Source: Ophiothrix spiculata
Lineage: Eukaryota; Echinodermata; Ophiuroidea; Amphilepidida; Ophiotrichidae
DNA: 61,380 nucleotides
NCBI GenBank assembly: GCA_000969725.1
Contig: JXSR01S009913.1
Strand: one strand, 5' to 3'
Under the pieces are notes generated by a model. That model did no database searches, was not told the DNA's origin, and saw only the letters and a program-made list of their open reading frames with translations. The position numbers and the translations under genes are program-made. Positions 32,100-42,991 of this stretch are shown in pieces (within the stretch, counting starts at the first letter, position 1; the number at the start of each line of letters is the position of its first letter).

Positions 32100-32418
32100 A
32101 TTTGACCCAAACGAGGTTGGGAACAATCTGGGGTAAAATACCCTACTCTTTACGATACTGATTGCGATTACATGTACAGGTGACTCTTCTGTACATGGGA
32201 CCGATGGCTTTACGTCCTCTCCAAAGGACGATGATCTCAGGAAATATTTACCCAACCTTTAAATACTTCACGTAAGAGGCAGAGAATTTCTGACCAAGTC
32301 AGACAAACATCTTAGTAAACGTTCCAAGATTCCATTCCAGTCAGGCGTCCCTTACCGGGTATCGAACCATTGTGTACACAGTTAGATCGCTAACCACTAC
32401 ATGTACACTATGGCGACC
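32100..32418 (-). mobile_element. tRNA-derived SINE
   Basis: On the minus strand the head begins GGTCGCCATAGTG, has an A-box-like TAGTGGTTAGCGATC and a perfect B box GGTTCGATACC (32357-32367). The body contains GGACGTAAAGCCATCGGTCC, a segment also visible in the SINE at 34663. The 3' end is not sharply defined. Confidence 0.75.
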
Positions 32419-32713
32419 CTAATGTTATTGTTGTAAAGATGAGTGGTTCAACTTTGCATTGTCAGTTTCAGCGGTCAATCATCAGTTTGGTTTTGGGGTT
32501 GTCCAAATGTTTTTGGTGCATGTTTTTTAATATTTGGTAGCACATTTTCATATCTTTGTACCATATTTTGTGAACCAAATCTTGTATATTTGTATAGTAT
32601 TGTATATTTTGTTAAAACACCTAGTGCTGCATATCTGAAATCTTGGTTTTGTTAACTTTTATTTGGACACGCAGGAAAGTGAATTGATAACCAAAAAAGT
32701 ATTATGGTACATA

Positions 32714-33149
32714 ATATGTGACCCGTCATATCGAAAGGTACCTAAGGTCGATTTTTGGTCTCATCTGAAAGCTGAGATTTAAAGCTTTAAAATGACACCT
32801 TGATTTTGGTTATTGGATGTTCGGTTGCGAAGTTACATCCAAATTGGTAAAAGGCATCGGGCTGATTCGGAAAACTTTAGTTCTGAGAAAATCGAGTTTA
32901 AAGTTTTTGTACTTAGTAAATCTTGAATGGAGAGAGGATATTTAGCTTGGTTTTTAATACATTTTTCTTATGTCTTGGATGTTGGAACCTGATTAATATG
33001 ATAGAATACACTTCAATGATAACCTTTCTGATGAAATTAGAAATTCGACCTTGGACGTGATTTTTGACTACGATTAGCTTCAATGGCCCGTATCTTGTAA
33101 TGTACTATGCCGGTATTAAGGTACCTTTCGATATAACGATCCACATATT
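32714..33149 (+). mobile_element. MITE, GGTACC family, full-length copy
   Basis: Ends ATATGTGACCCGTCATATCG and CGATATAACGATCCACATAT are imperfect inverted repeats, each adjoining GGTACC. It aligns with 9013-9452 throughout and is the reference for the fragment at 4885-5030. Non-coding. Confidence 0.85.
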
Positions 33150-33403
33150 GTGTGTTCCCTGACACTTAACATTATCACTTTAAACAAGCACTGCTATTGA
33201 ATTCACATCCTGAATGACTACTGCAGTTGAATTTTCATTCAAATACAGTCACCGTCAATGATGATAACATCATAGAATATAACTTCTGCTTTTAGTGTTT
33301 TGAAATTGATCTATGGTCTTGCTAGTTCATAAAACTGATCATGTCATAAATCAAATGTTTCCTGCATGTTAATTTTGGTTTTTTAAAACATCAGGTGTTT
33401 GCC

Positions 33404-33862
33404 TTAAGCGGTGGTCACAACCTGTCATACATTTCCCATACTTTTTTAGAGGCCATGATCTCTACGTTTTTTCTAGAAATGTGGAAAATGCAGGGAAGAC
33501 GCACTCCTTGTGGCCATCATGTTATTATAAGGAAAATATACTTACATGTAAAGTGTCTGTTTATGATAGGTGCGTCGTCTGCAGATCAAGTGGCTGCGGG
33601 AAAAATTGCAAAAAAAAACCACTTGTGCTCTCATTGTCTGTACCGAGCATGTGCAGACCATACTGATGTTATTTTGGTAGCCCAAATGTAGCCAGCACGC
33701 AGAGAAAGTTCCTCACGCACTAAAACTGCTATGTCGTGACTGCATGCTCTGAAATTCTTACGGTGTTGGTACCTACATGATGCGAGTCACACAATTTTGC
33801 CCACGTTTTTTGCACGCAGACAGCACGTATGTGCACGAACGGTGGGTTGTGACCACCGCTTT
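33404..33862. mobile_element. MITE, AAGCGGTGGTCACAACC termini
   Basis: Left TTAAGCGGTGGTCACAACC, right GGTTGTGACCACCGCTT: 17 bp of perfect inverted match. The interior is GC-richer than its surroundings. Open frames inside show no domain. Confidence 0.8.
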
Positions 33863-34662
33863 CAGCATGTATATGCCTAGGCTATGCTAAGGCCCGATGC
33901 TAAGGCTACTGTACCTATTAAGTTAAATTAGTTGTGATTGTTGTGTTTTCAGTCGATATTTATTAGTTTTATGTGCTTTCTATCTTCTTGCATTCCGGTA
34001 CATGTACTATTTTATTATACATGTGTGTATACTTATATATTTAAAAATGTGTCAAAATTGTCTTGGAAGAATTCAAATTTACAAGATGTGTAAAATCTTT
34101 GTATAATGGTGTTCAAAATATGAATATTGAATTCTTGAGTGAAATGGTAAGAAAATACTAGTTGCAAGGGCTTTTCTTTTTCCTGGAAGGTAATGAAATT
34201 ATGGACATTTCCATAAACTAAGGAATTTAGTATATTGCAATCGAATCTTGTGTTAGAAATTCCCAGGCAACGATTTCTGCCTGTTTTACTTGTTTGTCAC
34301 CCACCGAGTGAACATAGTGTGAAATGGGGTCTACCTGGAACATGTGAGAAATTGAAAATAAAAACCTAATAGAATTAAGGACAAGATGAATCAAATAGTA
34401 TCATGTATAACAAAGGAACAACCAAAAGGCTATAGAGGAGAGTATTCAAGTTGGTTTCTGATTTATGTTATTGACATATGGTTAGGATATTGTTTTACTT
34501 TGCCATGTGTCAAGGCAGTTTTAGAAATCACATTTTAGCTATTTTGTCATGCTGCAGTGGAACCCATTTGCATACTTACCATAATTAGTTTGTGACAAAA
34601 AACTACATTCCTCTCAACTATTTGCAGCATGCCATTACAACCAATGTAACATGGTATTTGCA
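33863..34662. other. Intergenic, nothing recognised
   Basis: Plain AT-rich sequence. Confidence 0.5.
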
Positions 34663-34892
34663 AAGTGTGGCCAAGCGGTTGGAGCACGGGACTCATTAAG
34701 CAAAGATTGGGATTCAAGCCCCAGTCGGACCATGTCTCCTTGTTTTTTTGGGCAAGAAACTTTACTCTAATTGCTCTGTGGTTTGGAAGTCAAGGAAAGC
34801 CGTTGGTCCCCTGTGTGAATGCTCCTTCTTGGGGTGCTGCATTTACTGGCCTTGACAAATTAATGCCAGTTTTGCAAACTTTTTAAAAATGA
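34663..34892 (+). mobile_element. tRNA-derived SINE (Ser/Leu-like head)
   Basis: The head GTGTGGCCAAGCGGTTGGAG carries an A box like class II tRNAs. The B box is GGATTCAAGCCCC (34708-34720). The body includes GGGCAAGAAACTTTACTCT and AAGCCGTTGGTCCCCTGTGT. The copy at 36254 shares the order of parts. Confidence 0.8.
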
Positions 34893-35550
34893 AAAGTCGC
34901 ACCATAGTGACATTCATGACAGACCTTTAAAACCAGCACTATTTCTGATGCATAAAAGTTTCAGGGGAAAATCATTATTTCAATTTCCCACATGTTCACT
35001 GTAACCTCATTCTACTCTTTCTAGTTATGCATATGGTAAACAGTAAATTATATTAATTATTTTTGATATGGTTATTTTGTATTGTAAAAATGTTTTCAAA
35101 ATCACAAATATGTATGTATTCTAAGACGGGCAGCTTTTTTGATGCTAATATTTTTTTAATGTACAAATTTACTGAACAATCACATTTATGATACAAATGT
35201 GAGCATAGCAACTTTTACAGTGGGGAGGGTAGGAGTTGTGGGTTGCAGGTTGCCCCTTTCATACGCATAGATTGTTATAACTACAACTTATTTTATACAT
35301 TTTGACCCTACAATGAACAGAATATGTAGCTCATTGCTTTGAAAGAGGCAGTTGTTGGCTGTACTATTTCGGATATAGAGGTGTTAAGTCCGTAGATGTG
35401 TGGATTTTTATATCCCACAATAACACTCAATCCATTGTGCTCACTACACCACTTTCTGTATATATAGTTTGCCAGTATGACATAGATTTTTCTTGCTGGC
35501 TTGTGCTTAAAAATATGTAGCATCACAGGTCACATTAACCTATTTGGAAC
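34893..35550. other. Intergenic, nothing recognised
   Basis: AT-rich sequence without element ends. Confidence 0.5.
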
Positions 35551-36062
35551 TTAAAGGAACTAGCCTAGATTCCACTTACAATGAAAAACTTATGAAAATG
35601 CTCTAAATAAAGCTTAAAAGTGTAATAAATCCAAATAAAGTACAACAAATTACACCGAAATTGCTCAAATCGAGAGAGAATTAATTTACAATATATCATT
35701 CTTTGATGGTGGTGTGACTATCCTGTGTTTTCTAAATCCTAATTTTGTACCTCAGATGGATTTACCAGGAGATAATTCAATACATATTAAAAGAGAAACA
35801 ATTTCATCAAAAATAATTTGTTTACCCATCACAGATGTAGAAACAAGATCTTTTTAAAATTTGAAACTAGAAGCACTGTTTTCACAACATTTTTTTACGC
35901 CGGCGTAAAAAAAAGTTGGCAAAGAATTGCAATTTTCTCCAATATTCCTCAAAATCATGGAAAACTACTTGTAACTTATATTACTATAAACATGTTTTAT
36001 TGATTCATGTAAAAAATATGAAGGTACAAATTAGTGGGACGAATCTAGGCAAGTCCCTTTAA
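35551..36062 (-). mobile_element. MITE, TTAAAGG..CTAG family, long copy
   Basis: Ends TTAAAGGAACTAGCCTAGAT and ATCTAGGCAAGTCCCTTTAA are inverted repeats. The interior GGTGGTGTGACTAT and TCTAAATCCTAATTTTG match in reverse the shorter copy at 10189-10504. About 510 bp. Confidence 0.85.
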
Positions 36063-36239
36063 CATCCGATTTCAAGTGCCATTTTGTGTTGTGAGAGCAC
36101 ATACTTTTTGGAGCACAAGGATGGTTAGGTTAACATAACATTTTAAATTTGTATAGACTGTGTCTCAAGCCTTCATGAAGTATTCATTGTGCAAAATGCC
36201 CAATGCACTTGATGTGCTTAATTCTGTTAATATCTTTGA

Positions 36240-36685
36240 AGGTTTGATCCCTAGGGCCAAGCAGTTAGAGCATATAATTCCTAATGCAGCAGTACTGGGT
36301 TCAAGACCCTGTTGAGGTATATTTCCTTGGGAAAGAAACTTACTGTAAAGGGACAAATTTTCGCTAGGGATTTAATTTCGCTAGACTGCAAATTCGCTAA
36401 ATTAAATCCCTCGCTAAAATTCTATTTACCATTGAAACTAATGTAAAATGTTCTAAATTAGTGAAATTAAATCCCAGCCAAATTGCTGATAAATACAAAT
36501 GCGATAAAATTTGTCCTCGCCAAATTAAATCCCTTTACAGTATTAGGAAGAAACTTTACTTTGATTTCTCCATTGTGTTGAGGTCATGTTCCCTGAATGT
36601 TAGGGCCCAGGGGTACCAGAGTGTCAATGAAACAAGCTTATTTTGTTCAGCATTCACAGATAAATTCTTGTAACTCTCATATTGT
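36240..36685 (+). mobile_element. tRNA-derived SINE interrupted by a MITE
   Basis: The head GGGCCAAGCAGTTAGAGC (36254-36271) and B box GGGTTCAAGACCC (36297-36309) lead into TTGGGAAAGAAACTTAC. The SINE body resumes after the MITE at about 36544 with AAGAAACTTTACTTTGATT and continues into the duplicated segment. Confidence 0.7.
36343..36543. mobile_element. 200-bp MITE inserted in a SINE
   Basis: Termini TACTGTAAAGGGA and AATCCCTTTACAGTA are inverted. The sub-terminal AAATTTTCGC and GCGATAAAATTTGTCC also pair, and internal TTCGCTAAATTAAATCC motifs repeat. TA at each end suggests a TA target. Confidence 0.8.
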
Positions 36686-36804
36686 CCATTGTGTGGAGGT
36701 CATGTTCCCTGAATGTTAGAGTCCAGGGGTACCAGAGTGTCAATGAAACATACTTATTTTGTTCAACATTCACATGTAAAATTCTTGCAACCTACATATT
36801 GTCT
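36570..36804 (+). repeat. Tandem duplication, 116-bp unit, two copies
   Basis: GAGGTCATGTTCCCTGAATG, CCAGGGGTACCAGAGTGTCA and ATGAAACA..CTTATTTTGTTCA occur in both units with few differences. It is the 3' body of the SINE duplicated in tandem. Confidence 0.85.
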
Positions 36805-38304
36805 TAACTCTTTCACTCCAGAAAGCGACTCGCAAAAGTGTGTATGATTTATTGGAATTTTTTCCAGCGTAACCTATAAAAATATCTGTAAAAATTACAA
36901 GGTGAAGAAAATTGAAATTTTGCCTGTAACCACCTGATACGAAGAGGTATCTAGAGCCATCATCAATTTTGGTTAAAAGAATAATCCTTGCAATATAAAG
37001 CTATCGTAAGTGAATACCCAGTGGCTCTCTGCGCTCGGCTTTCCGTCCAAATAGAGCGTTTTGTGAAAAAAAATCCGGAGCGAAAAGAGTTAAGAAAACA
37101 TAAATTGTTATGAGTCACATAATTTAGGCCAACTTAAGTTTTTGGTCTTATGAAATCACAAATTGAACTAATTTTATTTATTCTTTTGAAAGAGTAATAA
37201 TGTACAACGTACGTAGAAATGTATGTACCAAACTGCAGATGCAACCTTCAAGCATGCATGTGACAAAATTGCTGTTTCTTATAATGTGGATTACAGAGCC
37301 CTCGTTGTGGCACTATTGTTATGCTGCTGTAACATTGAGTTCATTCAAGCGTGCAATTTTGACCTTATTGCTTTCAGAAATTCCTTGGTTTCTTTTACAG
37401 GACAGAACATTATGACTTTGAAACTAGCTTTAAAGTTTTATCCATTCCATTGAGAAATTGTACTGTATACCCATGATTTAGGGCATTACATTTTGTCAGG
37501 TTATTGTAATAGAGTTGTATTGTGACATTGCTCACAAAATGTGGTGTTTTTTTTTGAAAAATCTGAAAAGGCAGACTAATTTCTTTATTTTTTTGTATCA
37601 AGAAATTTACATGCTATCTTTAATTTTTCTGTTTTATTCATTGTATAGTCATATTTGATACAATTGATATTCAACTTATTTAGAACAATTACAAATTGCA
37701 CAAACAATTATATTGCACTAACCTGGCTTTATACTATTATATAGGTTTGTTACCATTGCATGATGTATCAAACCTGGTACTGTACTCTAGCATATAGTTG
37801 GTTATCATGCATGTTGTATATATCTCAGAGAAGGGGTATTGCTTTTGGATGTCAGCTCAGATAATGCAAAGACCACAAAATTGCAAGAATTAGAGGTTCT
37901 TTACTATTACATCCATGAAATTCATAGAACAGAGTTATTGCTAAAACCAGGATAAAAATATACTGATCAGTCATGTCTTTGACAAAAATAGTTCTCAAGC
38001 TTTAAAATTTGGGAACTCTTGGTACTAAACAACTCGATAAAAATGAGTAAATTTTCCTACAGCTAAGAAAATAGGGACGTTTTGGATATTTGAAATTGTG
38101 TTGTTGAAAAGCATAGAAAATTGCAATTTTATCTTCAACTAGACTTGGGTGTGAATTTGATAGGAAAAACCTTGTAACGGAAACAATTTGAAAATAATAG
38201 AGAACACGCATGGGTAACAACTCTATAATTAGGAGTTCATGTACGGGGCATTAATTTACCATAAGTGTAGGGGATTATATCAAATGGGTTAGAATGATAA
38301 TAGT
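36805..38304. other. Intergenic, nothing recognised
   Basis: AT-rich sequence. Short open frames on both strands overlap each other and carry no domain. Confidence 0.45.
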
Positions 38305-39159
38305 TTTGTTTCAAGTAAGGAAAGCCAAGAGGGACAAAAGCCACCAAAGTATGATATGCCATTGTGGTCAAAAATGTAAGAAATGAAACTGCTGTGAAGG
38401 AAGTATGGGGGTTATTTAGGACAATCTGAAAGCCATTGTTACAAAGATCCCTCTGATGACACTATCGGCACTTTCTGGACTGCAGAGTTTATTTAGCTTG
38501 GATATTGGTGACGTACTCCATGCAATGGCTTGGCCTCACTGACCTTGCAATGGAATGCCAAGTGTATCAAGGTTTTCAGTGTGAAAATATAAATATTGGG
38601 AAATGAAGAGGGGGAAGACAACTGTAATGACGGACAAGAAAGGGCAAAATATTGACAAATGGGAGGAATTAGTTGTGACCTGTAGGGTTCATACATGCAA
38701 GGTGTAAGTGTTCATTTTTGTTTTAATCCATTGAAACTCTACAAGCAATCTGTGGTAGGCATCATTACGTCATGTGTCTCTTGATCTCCATGATGGTCAA
38801 GTCATCAGCAGAATAGAGAGACTTGGTTGAGATGTCTTGCCGCTGGTTTGTCCACGTTGCTCTGCTGTATCCACAATGTTCAGAGAAGTAAGTTTTGAGA
38901 AGGGTGACATTTTTTTCATGAAGTTCTGTATATTGTACCTCTTGCATATAATGAAATTAATGATATTGGAATAGAGTGCAAGGTGATATTTCAACTTAAA
39001 TTCCTCTCATTTTAGCTGATTGATATAGTTGCGTGTGTACAAATTCTCTAGATCCATGTTTGTTTCTGCAAGCAGTCTGTGCATGAATGGACAAGTGAAT
39101 CTTTGATGAGTTCGGAATATCTGAAGCTTAAACTGCCATGGAAGAACAAAATTAATCAT

Positions 39160-39555
39160 TGCCAGATGAACTCAAGATGTACTGACTCTTGAAGAAGAGC
39201 AGAATAGACCAATGGTTGTTTAACTTAAGATGTACCATATTGGAAGAAGAACGTTAGAGACCATTGGTGTAATCGTACGAGATGTACCGCCAACCAAAAG
39301 AAGAACAGAACAGACTATTGGTGGATTAAGTTGAGTACCGGATGTACTGCACTGAACTATGAACAAAACAGAACAGACCATCAATGGACTAACTGGAGTA
39401 CGGGATATACTGCAACGAAAGAACAGAACAGACCATTGGTGGATTAACTAGAATATGAGCTCTTCTGCACTAAAAGAAGAACAGGACCAATGGTTGATTA
39501 ACTCAAGGATGAGATGTAGTGCACCAGAAAAGAAAATAGCAGACCATTGGAGGTT
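39160..39555 (+). repeat. Minisatellite A in the foldback loop (~60-bp unit)
   Basis: About seven degenerate units around GAAGAACAGAACAGACCATT, GGTGGATTAACT and GAGATGTACTGCAC. Unit order is constant and divergence moderate. Confidence 0.8.
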
Positions 39556-39589
39556 GCAGAAGAGCATTTTTAGAAACTATCGTGTGTAC

Positions 39590-39905
39590 CCCTAAAGATC
39601 AACTCCAAGCACTTGGATTAACAGCAGATTTAAACCTATGTAGAGTGGAGCTGTTTATAGCCTTCCCCAACATTTCATTCCACAATTTAGACCCTACGAT
39701 GGTACTTCTATCGACACAGAGTGAGTTGAATAACATGAATGTGTAAAGAGCAGGAATAGTTGGATCTGATGCCTTGGCGAGTATGGGGTGTAAATACATT
39801 AGGACCAGCCGACAAGTTATTTAAGATTTTGTAAACCTAGATGGTTGTATAGAAATCATGACGAGACTCAATGGTTTGGAGGATAGGAATTCATCATGTT
39901 CAAGG
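39590..39905 (-). mobile_element. Probable LINE reverse-transcriptase C-terminal scrap
   Basis: The minus-strand frame (39599-39799) contains RSTIVGSKLWNEMLGKAINS and LHRFKSAV. This resembles the conserved LWN.LP..I..S.S...FK block at the end of LINE open reading frames. Very short; a low-confidence call. Confidence 0.45.
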
Positions 39906-40134
39906 TCCCAGGTTTGTAAAATGACTCAAAAAGTAAACTTTGGACATACTCCCGACTCCTTGCAAAAGTCTTAGTAACGGGTGCCAAGTGTTATAAATCA
40001 TAATTAATATAATGAAAGGAAATTGATGCAGACGATGACCAGCTTAGATGTGGCTTGAAGGGAAAATTCATTACAACAAACATATGAACCATGACATCAG
40101 TATATTGAGATATCATTGATGATATATAAGAATT

Positions 40135-40710
40135 TAACAGAAACTACATTGATGAATTTACAGCTGACTGTTGTATTATTCCTTATCATAAAACACCACC
40201 AATTTTGCTAACAGACATGGAGCATCCATACAGGAAGAATATTCTCTGAGTTATTGATGAAGAAATGACAACTGTTACCCGGCCGACCCAACCCTGGAGA
40301 CGTATTATAATGAATTCCAACAATTAAATTAATGAATTCACAGCTTGCTGTAATGGTTCTCAATCTGAAAATACCATCAGAAACTTGCCATACAACTTTA
40401 GAGCATCTATAAACAGGGATACAAGGATCGTTTTTCAGGAAATATTGATGTTGAAATAAATGTCTTCACCTAGCCAACCCAACTCAGGAGATAACACCAT
40501 CAGAAGCTATTTGCATTTACCATGAATACCAACAATTATGTTGATGAATTCATAGCTGGCTGTAACAATTCTTTTTCTGAAAATCTTATCACAAAGTTAC
40601 TTCACAAAGAAAGAACATCCATTAAGGAGGAACATTTTCCAGATATAAAGATGAAGAAATGTCAGCTATCTCGTTTACCCTAGCCAACCAGTTCCTGGAG
40701 GCTCAATGCA
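40135..40710 (+). repeat. Tandem array B in the foldback loop (~190-bp unit, three copies)
   Basis: The landmarks AATTCCAACAATTA / AATACCAACAATTATGTTG, GATGAATTCA(C/T)AGCT.GCTGTAA and CATCCAT..AGGA, with the closing TAGCCAACC..CCTGGAG, recur three times in order (starting ~40135, ~40313 and ~40527). Confidence 0.75.
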
Positions 40711-41956
40711 TTCTCATTCTACCACTTGCAGACACAAATGGATCAAGAGAATTTGTACTCATGATATCAAAATAAACTAGATAAATTAGCTATACCTCTG
40801 GCTAGTATTTTAATGATTTTGATACGGGGATAAATTTTTAAAAGGTTAAAATCGTAAAAGCTATCTATAGCCAACATCAGCACTTTTAGTTGAAAGCTGG
40901 ACTAATTTCACTTGCAATTTTGTCACATATTTTTACCAGCTCACCAAAACCAATTTTGCAACATGTTAGAACAGGATTCTTGAACTATTTTGAAAAGTCT
41001 GGTAGAAATTATTTTGGTAAACCAAAAACAAGTGTTCATTTAAAATTATTTGGACGATCTTATTATTTAACCAATATCATAATTTTTATGACATGCAAGA
41101 GGTGCAATATACAGAACATCATACGAAAATGTGCCCACTCAAAACTTGCTTCCCTGTACATTGTAGATACACCAAGAGCAACGTTGGTAAACCAGTAGTC
41201 AGCCATTTCTACCAATCTCCGCACTCTACTGATGACTAGCTATTATGGGGGTCATGAGGCCATTACATAATGGTGTCTGCCATAGACTTGTCTAGTCTCA
41301 ATGGATAAAGACAATGAGCACGAACAACCCTCGTGGTTTGAGCATCAAAGGTTGCAGCTAGTTACTCCGTTCTACAATATTTTGTCCTTCTGGTCTTATC
41401 ATTCAGTAATATTCATTTTGCAATATTTTCTAATCTTGGCAACCTTGATACTCTCAGCATTCCATTTTAGGGTTTGTGAGGCAGAGCCACTGCATGGTAG
41501 AATTCACTGATGCCTAAGCTTGGAAGGCTATGCAGTTAAGTGAGTGCCAGTTGTCATCAGTGAGTCTTTGATACTTTGGCTTTTAAAATGTTCCTAGTTG
41601 AGCCTTACTTCCCACACAGCATTCATTTTGTATTTTTGACCAAAATTGTGTACTTTGGTGACATGTTCCACTTGGCTTTCCTTATTTTTTTTTGTAATAT
41701 TCATCATATTTTTGTACTCAAAATATATCCACAATAAAATAAAACGCTATACAACATTTATTTGTCATGTTATTCTCATTTATTGTCAGTCAAATTCCTC
41801 GACAAATCACAATATCTCTTGTACAATGAATGAAACTATCCAGAGTAATTTCTACTATGATTCTCTAAAATCATGCATTACAGCTCCAAGAAGTTATCAT
41901 TAGACCTTCTTGGAGTAATATCTGGGTTACCCTATCAACTGTTCACACTATACACA

Positions 41957-42175
41957 TACTTTAAAATCTCGATATAGTGCACCTCATGTTTTGCTCATAA
42001 ACATGTTCCTTACAACAATACCAACAGGTCTACATCGCTAATCAGATGTTAAAATGAAAGTTACATTCGTTATATATCAGACACAGGCAATCAATTTCAT
42101 ATCTTATAAACCATATAAAAAATTTGGCACAAAATGGCAACTGGGAAAAGGGGCACTATATTGAGATTTTAAAGT
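41957..42175. mobile_element. MITE, 25-bp termini
   Basis: Left TACTTTAAAATCTCGATATA and right TATTGAGATTTTAAAGTA, flanked inward by GTGC/GCAC. About 220 bp, non-coding. Confidence 0.8.
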
Positions 42176-42347
42176 AGCTCACAATGTGTTGCATTCACCA
42201 CCAATCCATCTCTTCACCAGAGAAGACATAAGTTATGCTTTGCTGGTCAAGTATGATATGAGAGATGATCTGACCTTGGGTTATCATTAATACAACTGCA
42301 TTTACCACAGGCAATTCAAATTGATGCCACGTCAATTCGACAGCGAA

Positions 42348-42665
42348 TATAGTCAATCTTTGAAATAAGCTCCCTGTTTCGCGTTTTTTTTACTCAATAA
42401 TGCGTGTTGTCAAATAGTACTCTGCGTCATACGCGACACACTGCAATTCACGCAGTTGGATGTGATAGGTTGTTCCTGCGATCATCACAAGTTCATGCCA
42501 CTGAGGAAAATTGACCAGTCATAACGATCGTCATGTGTCAGCTTTGTCAATGTCAGGTGATTTTTAATTCTGAATTATGCATACGCACAGACTGCGTAGA
42601 AGCGCAATTGTTTGAATATTCTGGACACGATTTTCAGGGAGCTTATTTAAAAGATAGACTTTAGT
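42348..42665. mobile_element. MITE, AAATAAGCTCCCTG termini
   Basis: Left TAGTCAATCTTTGAAATAAG and CTCCCTG. Right CAGGGAGCTTATTTAAAAG and ATAGACTTTAGT. About 320 bp, non-coding. Confidence 0.8.
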
Positions 42666-42728
42666 CACCCAAAACTCAACCAATAGACGATGTATATGTC
42701 AAGTAAAGTGGAAGTCAGCTGTATATTA

Positions 42729-42991
42729 TATGTGATGGCTCACCCTGAAAGGGGGACTTTGCAGATTATATCAATTTTTTTTTTTTTTTTTTTTTCATTT
42801 CATTTGTTATAGCATTTTCTAAGCTTTAAAATGACACCTAATTTGTTGAAATTGATCAAGGCAATCAAATTTTACAACAGAAAATCTACTGAAAATTCTT
42901 ATTTTTTTTTTATTTTTTGCTGCATATTTTCACCAGTTTCTCAAAAAGATTCTGTCACAAAGTCCCCCTTTTCGGGGTGAGTCATCACATA
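42729..42991. mobile_element. MITE, ATGTGATGGCTCACCC termini
   Basis: Left ATGTGATGGCTCACCCTGAA and right TTCGGGGTGAGTCATCACAT pair, continuing through AAAGGGGGACTTTG and CAAAGTCCCCCTTT. The interior contains AAGCTTTAAAATGACACCT, which is also present in the GGTACC family at 32714. Confidence 0.85.

Larger units (their letters stand above)
38305..41695. mobile_element. Foldback structure, 3.4 kb, long inverted arms with minisatellite-filled loop
   Basis: The left arm (~38305-39090) is an imperfect reverse complement of the right arm (~40715-41695). Matching pairs include AAGGAAAGCCAAG with CTTGGCTTTCCTT, the TGCAATGGCTTGGCCTCACT region with GAGGCAGAGCCACTGCA, and TGTATATTGTACCTCTTGCA with TGCAAGAGGTGCAATATACA. 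GTACAAATTCTCTAGATCCA also pairs with TGGATCAAGAGAATTTGTAC. The right arm has ~260 bp of extra sequence (about 40795-41055). The loop holds two tandem arrays and a LINE-like scrap. The arms are well diverged. Confidence 0.75.

Noticed and set aside
32355-32418. Possible working tRNA gene on the minus strand
   Set aside because: Good B box, but cloverleaf arms do not pair well and a SINE body follows.
34663-34735. Possible working tRNA gene
   Set aside because: Has A and B boxes but no acceptor stem pairing, and continues into a body shared with another copy; a SINE head fits better.
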